Source: Hypsibius dujardini (lineage: Eukaryota > Tardigrada > Eutardigrada > Parachela > Hypsibiidae). Taken from it: DNA of 53,230 nucleotides. The position numbers and the translations under genes are program-made. Under the pieces are notes generated by a model. That model did not search any database, had not been told where the DNA came from, and was given only the letters and a program-made list of their open reading frames with translations. Location: contig LRSR01012853.1 in the NCBI GenBank assembly GCA_001579985.1, forward strand, positions 1-53,230. The letters run 5' to 3'. This document shows, in pieces, positions 23,221 to 35,516 of this stretch (the first letter of the stretch is position 1; each line of letters begins with the position of its first letter).

Positions 23221-26200
23221 ATGGTCATGGCTGACGCCGTCATCCATTTCCGCTTCAAAAACGAGAAGGACTCGGATGTGAAGAAATTCCCCTTCGCCGG
23301 AGCCGCCACGACGGTGCGAGAGCTCAAGGATTACATCACGCAGAAGCATCGCTTGGATAATCCGAGTACGCGGCCGGATAAGCGGCAGGCACCGTCGGAG
23401 CTCTCCATTGAAAATTTGGAGACTGGATTAGGTATGTCGATGTCTGTGTGGCCGTAATTCTAGACCGACCGGGTTTGAGCCTTTAAGAGCTGCTCGAAAA
23501 GTGGTTTTAACTCGGCCAACCCAGAATTACGTCCAATTGTTAGTTCCGTGCGCGGCGGGCCCGGACGGCCGTAATTATGCATTGACTGAGTTTGAGCCAT
23601 TTTTGATTCTCACAGCGCATGACAGCCGTACTGACAAGTAGCTCTAATTCAGTCATGCCAGCATTACGACCATGTGTTTTTCTCGCTGTTGATGGGATAT
23701 TCTGAAGTCTTACCTGTTTTTTCACTTCCACTTAGTGTACATATCAGATGAGACGGACATTCCCAATGGAACCACTGTGATTGTGTCGCGGAAGTTGGCC
23801 GGTGGGGAAGGTTCCAGCAGTGACGTTGCAGCTCAAGCAGCCGCGGCGGCGGTTGAGCAGCAGCAACCGGCCAGTGATTCCTCCCCGGCGTCCTCGCAGA
23901 GCCAGCTGGCTAAACCTCCAGTGCCGCGAAAGGTGATCAAACGCACCGGATCGGATCTGAATGAAGCTTACTTCTACAAGGGTAAGTCACAGACATCGAC
24001 ATTGTTTCCTAGCGTTGATTGATTCATTTACATACGGGCAAAGTGAGTGTTGAAGGGATGCTTATTTTGATGTGAAATCTTCTTGTTAGGGAATATGTGT
24101 ACTCTGTTAAAAATGATCAATAGATGCGGAATTCGATTTTTTGTTGGGGTTGGTCAAATTAGCGATCATGGTGTCGTGGTGAGTTTTGACAGGTGTGGAA
24201 GATAATCACCGAAGGCGTCATTTTGTGAAGCGTTGATTGATTGATTGACTCGTAAGAGAACATTCCGTTCCTTGACATTCTTTTGCCAGTATCACGAATG
24301 AAGAGTTTTGGGGGTTTAGTTGCTGAAATTGATGTGTAATCCGTGATTTAACCGGTCAAATTAAACATATGACGTGTTTGAGTTGAGGAAGTCTTACTAT
24401 TGTCGAGGCATTGATTGGTTGTTAAGAGCTCACTAACTGGAATTTAATTCATCCATTTTTCCCTCGGGTGTTGTGAAATTCATGTATTGCTATTGCTGGA
24501 TTTATGATATTGTTTCAGATCAAATTCATTTAGTATTTGTTGCAATTCTACATTTCATTTTCGTGTCTTTGAGCCTTCGAAGAAGAAGGGAGTGTTTTAA
24601 ATGAAGTTCACAATCGTTGATTGAGTGATTTGAATAGAATCGTTATATTGTATTTACTTCCGCCTCTGTTTCCCCTGTTTCTTCCCCTGTGTTTGCAATA
24701 TATTATATCTCTTCTAAAATCGTGTCGGTGGGCTCAAACATCGGTGATCAAAATGTCAGTTTAATTTAAATTTAATTTAGTGTCGCTTAATGTTGCTTAA
24801 AAGCATTTTTCTCCCCTTCTCTCTAGACTCGGATGCCGCGGTTAATGGAGGCCTTGCCACCGGCGGACTAAGCGACCCGAAATGGGTGGAGTTGGGCTTT
24901 GTGGGGAAAATTAAACAGGTAAATTTCGCGGAAATTGTCTCCTTGAACGTTTCCCGGAAGGCAACTTACCCTTCGAACGCTTCCGGGAAGACAACTTACC
25001 CTTTGAACTTTTTCTCGGGCCATTTTTTTTGTCTCCTACTTAATTTTTGCTCTCCTTTCAGGATACGAATCTCTCGGAATGCACCTGGCTGCTGGAGAAG
25101 AACCAGTCGTACGCTCTGCAGTACCAGTGTCTTTTATACTACGATCACACAGTGTGAGTACATCTCGAGCGAAAACACGCAAATGCAATTGGGCCTGTCA
25201 TTCCTTGCCAATTGCGTACAAATAGGAATGGCAAAAACTAAAATTAGTTAAAAATGAATCTAGTTAGTTTCTTTTAATAAAAAACACTTTTAGTCTAGTT
25301 TTAGTCGACTAATTTTAGTTCATAGTTTTTACCTCGGACGAGAGGGAAGCAGGGACTATTTTAGTGTGTAACCTAACACAAAATGTGTAAAACTAAAACA
25401 TTGTGTGTAAATCTAAATGGCTTAAGGTTTACACACTTTTTGACATTTTATAGCTGTATATTCGTAGAAATAAAATTTAAGAAATGTTCTCAAGCAATCT
25501 ACGCCAATAAACGCTGTACGCGGACAGTGGGTAAAGGCAGTGTAGTCTTGAACATACCTGAAAATTCAAATCAATACAATCAAGTCGGACAATCTCCTCT
25601 GGACTGCAAGAAAGTAAGTAGTGCTTGTTACGCCGGCGTTTTTGAGGAGGCCAAGGAACCGAAACAAGAGGAAGAGATTTTTGGGAAAGTTCAGTTCTAA
25701 TATGTTCATTGTTTTGTCTGAGATTAACAATTTCTCGTCCTTGCGTATCGGTTTATGAAAAAAAACAGTACTTTAAATTATATTACAACGTTATTATTGA
25801 TTTTGGGGTGCTTGTGTAAACCTTAATTCTCCCTTAAAATAGTCCCTGGAAGGAAGAAATGAAATTAAAATCACGGGCTGGGAGTGTTTGGTGTGCCGCC
25901 AAATGAATAAAAATATTGAGCTAATGCCGATCGACTCCAAATTGAATTTGGCATGAGAAAATATAAAAATACATGTTTGAATGTATTTTTAAAAATCGAA
26001 ATAGTTTACAATGAAAATAAAGGAAAATAGTGAGCGTTCAATCAATCAAGCATTTGCTCACAGCACAACCTCGCTGGGAAGTCTTTTTCTTTTTTCTTTT
26101 CTGAAACCGGTAATGTGATTTCCACGCGGAGACCCCAATGATAAATCACGATAAATGGACTTAAATAAATTTTTAAAAAAAACTCACGCCGATCGGGAGG

Positions 26201-29200
26201 GAAAATCTCCATTACTGCCCGAGTTAGGTGAAGAGTTTTTCATTTGATTGGTTCGCAACACGGATGGTTGACAGATTAATGAATTTCATTAAATTGAAAA
26301 TAATATTGAATATTTTCTCGGCAAGCTGCACCGAAAGTGTGTTTTGTTGTTGGCCGAAAGTGATTCCCTCAGCATGCAGTAGTTGGACAGAGTTTTTTTC
26401 CCATCCCGTGCAGGTACGTCCATCGAGCGTCTCGGGCGTCCAGCACCGCATACTGCACAAAATGCCAAGTCAAAGGTCACTGGGCCAACGCCTGTACCGC
26501 GGCCATGGACTACAACAGCCCGGTCGGCGGCGGGATGCATCGGCGGAACGGCGGCGTGCGAGCGCCCACTGTCTTGGCCAGCACCGTCACCACAAACCCA
26601 CAGGCTTACGCTTCCGTGCCTGTCGACAGGTATGAACTGGGTGTACGATGGATGCTGAAACCGGGCCTCAGGCAGTCAGTGAAACAAATCAGTCAAACTC
26701 TGTTCAGATGAACAGACAGGTAGATGAATTTAAAGGCAGTCTCGTGCCTAGGAGAAGAGGCAAGCACGCCAGTCAGTAAGACAAGTCAATCAGACAGTAT
26801 TCATGTAAGCAGACAGACGGTTAGGCAAAGGAATTTGCACGCAATCTTTGCATAGAAGAACGTCAGGCTGACAAACAAACAAGCCAATGAGACAGTGAGC
26901 AGGCATGCATTTTAGGCAAGTGAAATTAGCGAACTGCCCCTTCCCCGGGAAACAGTGAAATATGCAGGCTGTTGACACACATTTATTAATTCACCGGGCC
27001 AGACGTTGAGGTCCTTGAGCGTTGTCTTAACATGTTCTGTTGCAGTGGAGAGTATGAAGACATTCCGCCGGAGCTGCGATGCGGCATCTGTCAGGGTCTG
27101 ATCAGAGATGCCGTCACCATGCCTTGTTGTGATAAAAGTTTCTGTGATTCCTGTAAGTCCTTACACCACTCCCTAATGTATAACTGATTTATCGTGCACG
27201 TAAAAGTCGCATAGTTCTTACTGTCTTCCTTTCTCCCCGATAGGTGTACAAAATTTGCTCATAAGTGACACCGGAAGTGTCTGTCCCAACTGCAAGGCCG
27301 AGGTGCAGCTGGACAGTTGCACGGCCAACTCGCTCCTCCGCGACTCGGTGGCCAAGTGGGAACGCGAGATGCAGGTTAAGCGGCAGAAACGGAAGGATGA
27401 CGTCCTGTCTGCTGGGCGATCGTACGTTTGCCTTGAACTGGCACCTCCGTGTCTCTTTGGTCGTCTTTGTATGCCTTTTTTCACCTTTCCACACCGTTTT
27501 CCTGATTTAGTGCTAGCGATGGAATTAAGAAGGAACCGACTACCTCGCCGGCCAACGCCGCTCATCCCTTGAATCACGGCGGTACTCGACCGAACTTCTA
27601 CAACAGGAATCAGGCAATGAGCACCAGTCGGTCTGAAGGCGGGAATCAGCAGTTTGTAAGGGTGAGTCATTCGTTCTTTTTGGCATTCCCATCTTCTCGG
27701 CTTGCCAGACAAGACAGGTGGGGCAACCCAGCCCGTTGATTCAGTCATATACAGACAAGAAGACCGATTCAGACAGTGATAGACAAATCATAATTGTGAC
27801 GTAATAGACAGCCAAGCCGGTCATTCAGGCAAACACACTGTCATTCAGGCAAACACACCGTCATTCAGACAAACACACCGTCATTCAGACATAGACAGAC
27901 AGTTTCTAATGGAGACATATAAACCGTTCGTTCAGGTATCAGATAGTGCCAGACGGTGATTCAGACCCAGGCAGATAGACAAACTTACTGTTCCTCCACG
28001 TAGCAGTGAACAGGCAGATCGCGATGAGGACAGAGAAATCAGATTGTATTTTAGACAGGGACAGACCGCTCACGCATATTTCAAAGAGGTCATAAGCATA
28101 ATTCTGGCAGAGACAAGGGTAGTTTTTAATTTGGTAATTACCAAATGCTCCATCGATAGTAATTTAATACATTTTTCGCAAATTTCAGGGTCAGCAGCAG
28201 AATGACGGACCGAGATCGGCGAACGAGCCAATGCGCATCGGCTCCGTCCTGGGTCGCAGCAATCCCTCCTCCGTTACTGCCAGTATGTTTCAGCAGCCGC
28301 CTCAACAGCAGCAACAACAGCAACGCATCCCCTCCTCTGGCGGATTTCCCCTCGCATCGACCAACTTCATGGGCAACACAGTGCAGCAACGTCTACGAGG
28401 GGATATTCGACCGCCTGCCAATCCCATGCCTTTCTTTCCCCCACCGTAGGCTGAAAAGACTTTTCATATCTCGTGTCTGTCTGTCTATCATGCTTATCAG
28501 CTAAATTATCTGTGTGTTGTATTGTAGATTTTCCGATTTCTCTGGCTTCATGGGAGCCGCCGGCTTTCCCATGGATCCGTCCTCTTTCACCGCCATGCGT
28601 CGGCTGCCCAGTCATGCCGCGTATATGGCACGCATGGGATACGGCGCCTTCATGGGCGTTCCTGGTGGAGCGCAGAGTGGTAAGTGTGGAGTCGTTGCAG
28701 TGATAGGTGTGACTGAGAGGCAAGTCTGGAAACTGATGTTTAATTTAATTACCAAAGTTGTTGGGGTCATTTGCGGAATGTGAATTTTTCGATTAAAATC
28801 CGATAAAACTAGCAATCGATTGTGTTCGTGACACCTGTTGATCGTGATTCGTGAATCCACAAGTAAAATCGGGAAATCATTCCAGAGAAATTCTGTTAAA
28901 ATGAATTTATACCAATTCAAGTCACGTTATTAAATTTCATTTTAGTTTTGATAAATAACATTAAAATTGCAATTTATTAATTAAAACATTGTTTTTAAAT
29001 ATTACTTGTTAGCGATGGGATTTATTTTGTCGACGGACAGTTGCAATAGCCAATCAACGCAATATTTTTATATTAAGTTGTCCCGTTTCCTGACCTGGCC
29101 CTGTTTGCTTATCTTCCAGTTGCGATGCAGCAGCAATTGCAGCGAAGCTTAGCCGCCCAGGCTCAGCAGCAACAGCAGCAGCAGAGCGGCGGCGGAGTCT

Positions 29201-32165
29201 CCTCCCTTCCTAATCTGCGCATCACCCGGACCCCGAATCAACAGCCGAAAGTGCCGGTTCAGTCACCCTTTGACTCCTCCTCCTCCTCCCAAGACCGACG
29301 TTCATCGCCCGACAAGCCATCGTCCCGGTCTGACGACTACCGCGATAAGGATCGCCGGGATAAGGAGGATGACCGGCGACGCGGTGGTGACGACCGGAGC
29401 AAGTACGATGACCGTGATCGACGGTCTGGTGAGAAGCGCCGCAGCAGCCATGACGATCGACGGAGTCCTGACCAACGGAGTCGGCGGGATGTCTCGCCGC
29501 GCGATCGAGGCAGTAAGCGGCCGCGAGTGGACTCACCCGATCGGAGGAGTGACGTAAAGAAGGAGTCTAGCGGTGGGTCGTCGTCGCTGTCTTCGAGGAT
29601 GGACGGTGGTTCGAAGCAGGCGATGGAGAAGGAGCGGGAGCGGTCGCGGAAGGAGATTACACCGCCTTCGAAGGGTAAGCTGTCGATAGGTCTTGTCTGC
29701 CGGCGCATTATGGTCTCTCTGCCATTGGTCTGCATGTGCAGGATGGTTTTGTCTGAGTCGACATGGTTCGTAGTGTCGACTACTTTTGTATTAGCTGTTC
29801 CTACTCGTTCTGTCTGTCTTGTGTAGTCCTGTCTGTCGACTCTGTGTCATTGTCTGGCATCCGTCTGCCTGTATCGGCTGTTTTGTCTGGTCTTGCATGC
29901 TGCCACTGCAGTTGAAGCGGTTCCGTCTGTTCGTCATGGTCCTTCTTTGCTTTTCTGCCTGGTTCGTCCTTTTGACTGGTTTTACGTGTCTGTCTTGATT
30001 GTTTCTGTGCCGTGCTCGGTGCTTCTTTGACTTTTCCGGTTCTTGGTGTCTGATATTGTTCGTCTGTACGAACTGTCTGTCTTGACTGCCTCAAATCAGA
30101 GCGTATGCTTTCTTGGCACTCTCCTCATCTGTGGGATTGTACCGTAAACCCATACGAAAACTAATGAGATATTCAAACAGCCTCGATTACGGGAGACGGA
30201 CAATTGCAGCATTTTCATCCGTCTTGGGCCTGTTCGACATTTTTTTGTTTATTGTTGTCTGTTTTGTTTCTTTCCGGCCTGACTCATCCGGATTTAATCC
30301 ATTTTTGTCCTCCGCATTGCAGTCGCATCTTCCAGTCGAGCAATGGAGAAGGAGAAGGAAGTCCTACGGGATGTCAAATCCGAGAAGCCTGACCACCGGT
30401 CCGTCCGACTGCGCGAGCTGGAACCACTGCGGCCGGAAGAGAAGGAGACCAGACCGAAGCTGCAGCAGCCGGACGAGTCTAGAGAGGTGCGGATCAAGCA
30501 GGAAGAGAAGGAGACCTCAACCAGGCCTAAAGCGTCCGAGGAAAAGGTCGCCGTCGAGTCACCAGCGCCGCCTTCGGCAAAGGTGAAGATTGAGGCACCA
30601 TCGTCCACCCCACCGCCATCCTCGACTGCGGCCAGGCCGACAATCCGGAAGGACACGGGGAGTTTCTTTAAGGACGCGGCGGGGCGGACAGAACGTGCCG
30701 CACCCACGAAGACCACCGAACAGCCGGTGTCGGCTGCCGCTCCCAAGAAGGACTCACCACCGCCCGCGGTCCGTGTTCTGATCCGGGCACCGTCACCCGG
30801 ACCGGTGACCGTGCCTGTGAAAACTTCCACAAGTACAACGGAGGAACAGGGCAATGCGTCGGACCACTCCGATACTGCCGTGAAAGAGCGTTCAGGTATG
30901 ATAAAGCTTGAGTTTTATACTCGGAATAATATAATATGTAATAATAATAATCAAACGTTTCTTAAAAAAATAAGTTATGTATGCTTTATTTATTCAGTTT
31001 CTTTTTATGTTTTTTTTTTGCCGTAGCAGGAGCCTTTTTACAGCGACTAATATTTTTAGTTCTTCATTTTCGTTGAAACAAATTTTGTTTATTGTTTACG
31101 GCACATTTAATGTGATTTACGAAGTTATTCCTCACCATATTTGAGTAGAATGGATATTTTATTCTTATTTCTTCAGGCGAGTCTAAGAAGGAGAGATCAT
31201 CGAAGAAGGACAAGTCGTCCCGGTCATCCCGTAAAGACAAGGACCGAAAACCCTCCAAGTCCTCCCGCGAAAAGCGTGCCCGCAGTGCGTCCAGCGAGAA
31301 ACGCTCCACCAAACGGCGCTCCGACAAGAAACGCTCCGCCCCCGAGGACGACGGCGTCTTCCTTGGGCACATCCAGCATCCTGACGGCGCGGAGGTTGAT
31401 GACGGCACGGCTGGGGAGCACCGCGATGAGCAGCAACCACCAGTCCGCTCGGAAAAGCGTTCCCACAAGTCTTCCCGCTCCTCCCGGAAGGACAAGGAAT
31501 CAAAATCGTCCCGTAACCGGAGCCCTTCGCGCGAATCGCGGAAGCGAGAGAGCCGGCGGAACAGCGAAAACGACGAGATGTCCTCCGTTAATAACAACAA
31601 AGATATTCCGAATCCGGAACAGCAACCTGACAAGGAGCGCTCCAAAAAGGAACGCAGCAAAAAGTCCTCCCACAAATCTTCCAAGTCGTCGCGGAACAAG
31701 GAGAAGTATTCCAAGTCTTCACACGAGAAGACCGCCGACGGTGATGCTGTAGATTCGGCTTCTTCATCCTTGAGGAAGGACAAGACGGTTCAGGACGCGC
31801 GCGTAATGTTGGATGAAAAGCGACGGCAGGATTCCTCCGCGGGGCGACTAAACGGCGGCGGACGGGGTAGTGATCGGGACTCGCAGGAGTACGAGCGAAT
31901 TTCGTCGAGGAAGTCCGACCAAGCCGGCAGCGGGGACGCCGATGAGGATGCCGGTGGTGGGGGGAAGTCTTCCAAGTCCACTCGGCACAAGTCGAAATCG
32001 AAGAAGGACAAGTCTTCAAAGTCGTCGCGCGGGGAAAAACACTCCTCGCGGAGCTCACCGAGCGGGGAGAAGCGGCATAAGAAGAAGAAGCATCGTCGGG
32101 ATAAGAGGGAGACCGGTGATGGTGGGAGGAGTCCCGCGGGGGACGATGACGACCGGCAGGAGTGA
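23221..32165 (+). CDS. RBBP6: RBBP6 (DWNN/zinc-knuckle/RING protein), 13 exons, 1272 aa
   Basis: Exons: 23221-23431, 23736-23981, 24827-24918, 25062-25153, 26414-26629, 27046-27152, 27244-27421, 27511-27661, 28189-28445, 28528-28679, 29120-29674, 30323-30895, 31177-32165; all phases agree. RBBP6 (Mpe1 in yeast, Snama in fly) activates pre-mRNA 3'-end cleavage and polyadenylation and acts as a RING E3 ligase. Domain order fits the family: N-terminal ubiquitin-like DWNN domain (residues 1 to about 90), CCHC zinc knuckle (YCTKCQVKGHWANACT, about 226-241), then the RING-type finger (CGICQG, MPCCDKSFCDSC, VCPNCKAE; about 295-345). After this come Gln-rich and Met/Pro-rich stretches (exons 9-11) and long charged Arg/Ser/Lys/Asp-rich tails (exons 11-13). 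Human RBBP6 is about 1792 aa; the shorter length here is in the low-complexity tail. Exon 4 is short and divergent, so its borders are the least sure. Intron 4 (1260 bases) carries a MITE-like remnant. Confidence 0.9.
25215..25350 (+). mobile_element. MITE-like palindromic remnant (RBBP6 intron 4)
   Basis: The left side reads GGAATGGCAAAAACTAAAAT. The right side, reverse complemented, reads GGTAAAAACTATGAACTAAA, so the ends are imperfectly inverted. The left end matches the ends of the element at 42518-42614. It looks like a degenerate non-autonomous copy; the exact borders are not clear. Confidence 0.5.
27795..27905 (+). repeat. 22-bp tandem repeat, about 4 copies (RBBP6 intron 8)
   Basis: Unit GTCATTCAGGCAAACACACC with small variation, derived from CAGA-like sequence. 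The rest of the 527-base intron is degenerate CAGA-rich sequence. Confidence 0.85.
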
Positions 32166-32986
32166 GGTATGTGTGGACGAATCTGACTGTTGGAGTGGTT
32201 GTGGGTGGATTTCGATTTCTTTGGAGGGTGAAATGAGAAAATGTCAACGACTTTTCTGAAGATATCCTGGGCGTCCGCCCTCCGCCTACCCTTGCCTGGT
32301 TCCTGTCTATACTATCCTGTGTAACTTTATATTCTTCTTTCCAGATATGATGATGGCTTATGTTCTTCCCCCTCTTTTCACGGTGCTGGAGCCCGCGAAT
32401 CTGCGCCGGGCTACTTTATTCTCTTCTACATCAGCGAGGTATAAATTTCCGCTGCTACCGCACACCAAAAAATATCTCCAGAGTAAGTAAATTTCCTGCC
32501 CTGTTATATTATTGTTGTCCTATTTGTTGTATTATTGTTTGCTGTATAACATGTTTATTCTCTCTTTATAGGAGAAAATCACACCAAAAAAAGATCACTA
32601 GAGGTTGGGGATGAAAACAAAAAATAGTCTTTTTCAGCTTTATATGTACATAATTGAGGGTTTTATCGTATAAATGTTTGTTGTTGCATCGTGTTTTGAC
32701 GCGGAAAAAATTGCCGGAAAAACGTCTTCACGGGTTCTTATGTTTAATTAACTACGCATCGGTCGTACAGCAGGACTGACATTGTCTTCTGGTACTTTGC
32801 TTTTTGTTTCGTTGTTCCGGTTACTGAAATTTCTTATTGACTGTGAAGATTGCCTTCTTATGTGTGCAGTACTTAAAAGCCAATAGCGTACACGTGTATT
32901 CCCCATTTCACTGTCAGAAAACGGAACAACATGTGTCCAATAGAAGGGATCAAACCGTAGTGGACATTTTATTTGAGAGCCGAAGT
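32166..32986. other. Convergent 3' region of RBBP6 and the astacin-like gene
   Basis: No gene is recognised. A short open stretch near 32340-32640 with possible acceptor and donor sites could be a spliced 3' UTR of RBBP6, but nothing decides it. Confidence 0.4.
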
Positions 32987-34106
32987 TCATTCGACTGGTT
33001 TTTCCTCCTCCTCATCTCCTTCAGCGCCGTCCAAATCAGCGCAGTTTACTAGACAAAAAAGATACAAACGAGTATATAAACCCCATTATATTTACACAAC
33101 ACACAGACACATTACAGATACATGAGCTGAGAGTCAAACAGTCATATGGACAGAGAGATGGATGGATAGACAGACACACAGGCAGACAGACACTCAGGCA
33201 GACCCACAGGCAGGTAGACAGACACAGACAGGCGCACAGACAGGCAGATGGACACCAGCTGGGAGATAGATGAGCGAACCGGTAGTTTTTACAGACAAAC
33301 TATCATCAAACATACAAGGTTCGCATTTGGCGGCGTCGCATCCGGCATAGATAGAGCTGAGGTCTTTACAATCACACTCTGACAGACGATTCAATTTAGG
33401 AATGTAGAATGGCTTGTTGCGCACGATGAAGCCGTCTTCGCCTTCTTTCGAATAAACATCCGGTTGGTTGTGCGTTATGGAGCTAAAAGAAACCCTGTCT
33501 TAATTCTGCGAGAGACAACGGTAGATGCACCATATATATGATGGTAGAGGTGGCGTAACATCTCAAAGTCAGTCATACACAGCGCAGACTGACCAGTAGT
33601 CATAGGGACACGCGCCTTTGCTGCCGTCTTCCGTGTGTTCCCGGTAAATGTTGACAGTGTCTGCAAAGGTCGGCACATATGAAATTAAGTGGTCAAGTTG
33701 CATTGTCAATGAGAAAATGGAGTTCATTTGTTCAAATGTTCATACTGGCGACTAAATTTCCTTGGTTGACTCTGATAAAGTCATCCCGATCTGGGCGTTG
33801 ATGTTCATTGATTTTTCCGAGAATCACAGTAAAGTATTTCATCAAGGGGTGTAGAGAGCCGTCGAAGCATCCGGTGGGACCGTCGGTTAAGACAACGCGC
33901 TGTTCTTTGGCGCCGCTGTCTTTGAGTGGTACGTAGATGCCGGGATAGGCAAAGCAGCGGGTTTCCTTAACTTTGCTACAAGAAAAGAGAAACTGCTAAC
34001 AAACAGACATATCTCAAAAATTATTTGGCAGTCATCCTGTCTGACTGCCTGTCTGATTGTCAGCCTGTCTCAGATGTAGCTGCATGCGTCCCTCTGTCTG
34101 TATGTA

Positions 34107-34157
<51 letters not shown>

Positions 34158-35516
34158 TTGTCTGTCTGTCGGTCTGTTTTCTGTTTGCCTCTCTGTTTGC
34201 CTGTCTAACTGCCTGTCTCTTTTTCTGCCTGTTTGTCTGCCTTACCTTCCTTCCTTGTTGGGTGTGACATGAATCTTGAATTCCGGTGATTGCGGACTAG
34301 TTTCGCTGAAGGTTATGCATCCCGACATATCCTTGCTGACCTTGTCGATCGCAGCTCTTATTTGAGTCACCTGTTCAGGTGCTGCAAAATAAATTGCATA
34401 TCAAATTGCTGTCGCACCGAACTACTACAGAAGGGTTATCCAGCCAAGTTGAGCCGGTACGAGTTTTTAGAAATCGTGCGTTCAGCTGAAATTGCAGCAG
34501 TCATCCGCAATCTGAGATCGATAAAACCATTGATAAGACATTCTTTAAATGCAAAAGTTGTTTATCCGTGATGGGAAATAAAAAAGTAATTGATTTTGAG
34601 ATGACGGTGGGTATGTTTTCAGAAAATCAAAACGGACCATTTTTTAGTAGAACCAAGATACCCCCCGTTTGACTTCAAAATTTCTTGACGAATGGCAAAT
34701 AGCTTTGTGATAACAAATAAATTTTGTGATTAGTGAAAAAAATATGCTGGTACGATTACGGGGTGGAAGTCAAAAACAACGAGGCCGCCATCTTTAATGC
34801 ATGTGGACTGAAAAGCAAGTAGTTCATCTACGAATGCAATTTAGGTACACCACTCTTTCACGGATACAAGAAGACCAAGTCCGGTATACGTAAAAAGAAA
34901 GAAATAAAGGTTGTCGCATCAGGAACTATCAGAACGAACCACAAGGCGCAACAGCACTTCTGCAGAGCTCTTTTTTCGAGGAGCGGCAGGTCCATGCTCG
35001 ACCTCATGCTGATAATGTTGGAATAAAACAGCAAAAATCACTTTCTAGTGCTCAGGAAGCATATGTTTGGTAATAAAGGCTTGAAAAGAAAATACATCAA
35101 GGGAACACACAACGGATGGCGTTTGAATGTAAAGAAATTTGACGAAACAAAACAATGTGTGGATCAATCAAAATCACTGTGAATCAATCAAAGAATGGTA
35201 GCTATAAAATCGGCTCAACTTGGCTGGATAACCCTTCTGTACGCCAGACCGAATTTATATATTTTCGATACTCTTACTATAAGATGCGTCGATGTAGTAA
35301 GAGATATTGCTGGTCGGCCATTTTGTCCACAGCGGATCCGCGTTCAACGACCTCGTCAGGTGTGCTGCTGCCGGTACTATCATTGGAAAAACAAACGTAT
35401 TTTAAACATTCAGATTCTTTGCAGTCATCCAGAATAAGCGTCCTATTACCAGCCTGAACTGGTCCGACGATGGTGACAGCAGCAACAATGACCAGCAAGC
35501 CGAATACACAAAACAT
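32987..35516 (-). CDS. Secreted astacin-family protein lacking the zinc site (pseudo-protease), 7 exons, 271 aa
   Basis: Exons: 35450-35516, 35278-35364, 34246-34381, 33746-33975, 33594-33660, 33316-33482, 32987-33048; phases agree. Residues 1-22 are a signal peptide (MFCVFGLLVIVAAVTIVGPV then QA). The fold markers of astacin (M12A) metalloproteases are present: DPLWTKWP..ISYYID, QVTQIRAAIDKVS, RCFAYPG and RPDRDDFIRVNQGN. However, the zinc helix HExxHxxGxxH plus ExxRxDRD is replaced by HPLMKYFTVILGKINEHQRPDRDD: the catalytic Glu and two His ligands are lost, with a four-residue insertion. The Met-turn SxMHY reads SITHN. The protein should therefore be secreted and catalytically dead. Intron 2 is almost entirely an 812-bp transposon. 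The exon 2 acceptor could be 35364 or 35367. The last exon is short and the least certain. Confidence 0.8.
33150..33255 (+). repeat. CAGA-type array (astacin-like intron 6)
   Basis: Degenerate CAGA/CAGG units on the plus strand, so CUGU in the transcript. Confidence 0.8.
34030..34245 (+). repeat. CTGT array (astacin-like intron 3)
   Basis: About nine perfect CTGT units flanked by variants; CAGA in the transcript. It runs up to the exon 3 donor. Confidence 0.9.
34428..35239. mobile_element. 812-bp DNA transposon with perfect 29-bp inverted ends and TA flanks
   Basis: Positions 34428-34456 (CAGAAGGGTTATCCAGCC onwards) and 35211-35239 are exact inverted repeats, 29 of 29 bases. Both are flanked by TA (34426-34427 and 35240-35241), the target-site duplication of Tc1/mariner-like elements. 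The element fills intron 2 of the astacin-like gene; without it the intron would be about 82 bases, a usual size here. The inside is compositionally unlike the neighbouring CTGT repeats. A plus-strand frame from about 34742 to 35170 reads as protein-like sequence (WYDYGVEVKNNEAAIFNACG, then KKKEIKVVASGTIRTNHKAQ) but has in-frame stops. I do not recognise a transposase. It is probably a non-autonomous or decayed copy. Confidence 0.85.

Noticed and set aside
29120-32165. SR-type splicing factor as a separate gene
   Set aside because: The Arg/Ser/Lys-rich exons join in phase to the DWNN and RING exons upstream and are the usual charged tail of RBBP6.
32340-32640. Additional coding exon after the RBBP6 stop
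   Set aside because: The RBBP6 frame ends cleanly at 32165; later open stretches have no similarity or phase support and are better seen as 3' UTR.
34290-34571. 93-codon plus-strand frame
   Set aside because: It crosses the border of the 812-bp transposon and the antisense of an astacin-like exon, so it is a composite accident.
35277-35516. Single long signal-peptide exon with a Cys-containing tail at the start of the astacin-like gene
   Set aside because: The astacin signature WP..ISYYID lies in another frame; splicing 35450 to 35364 restores it and matches the phase of the next exon, so the simple open frame is misleading.
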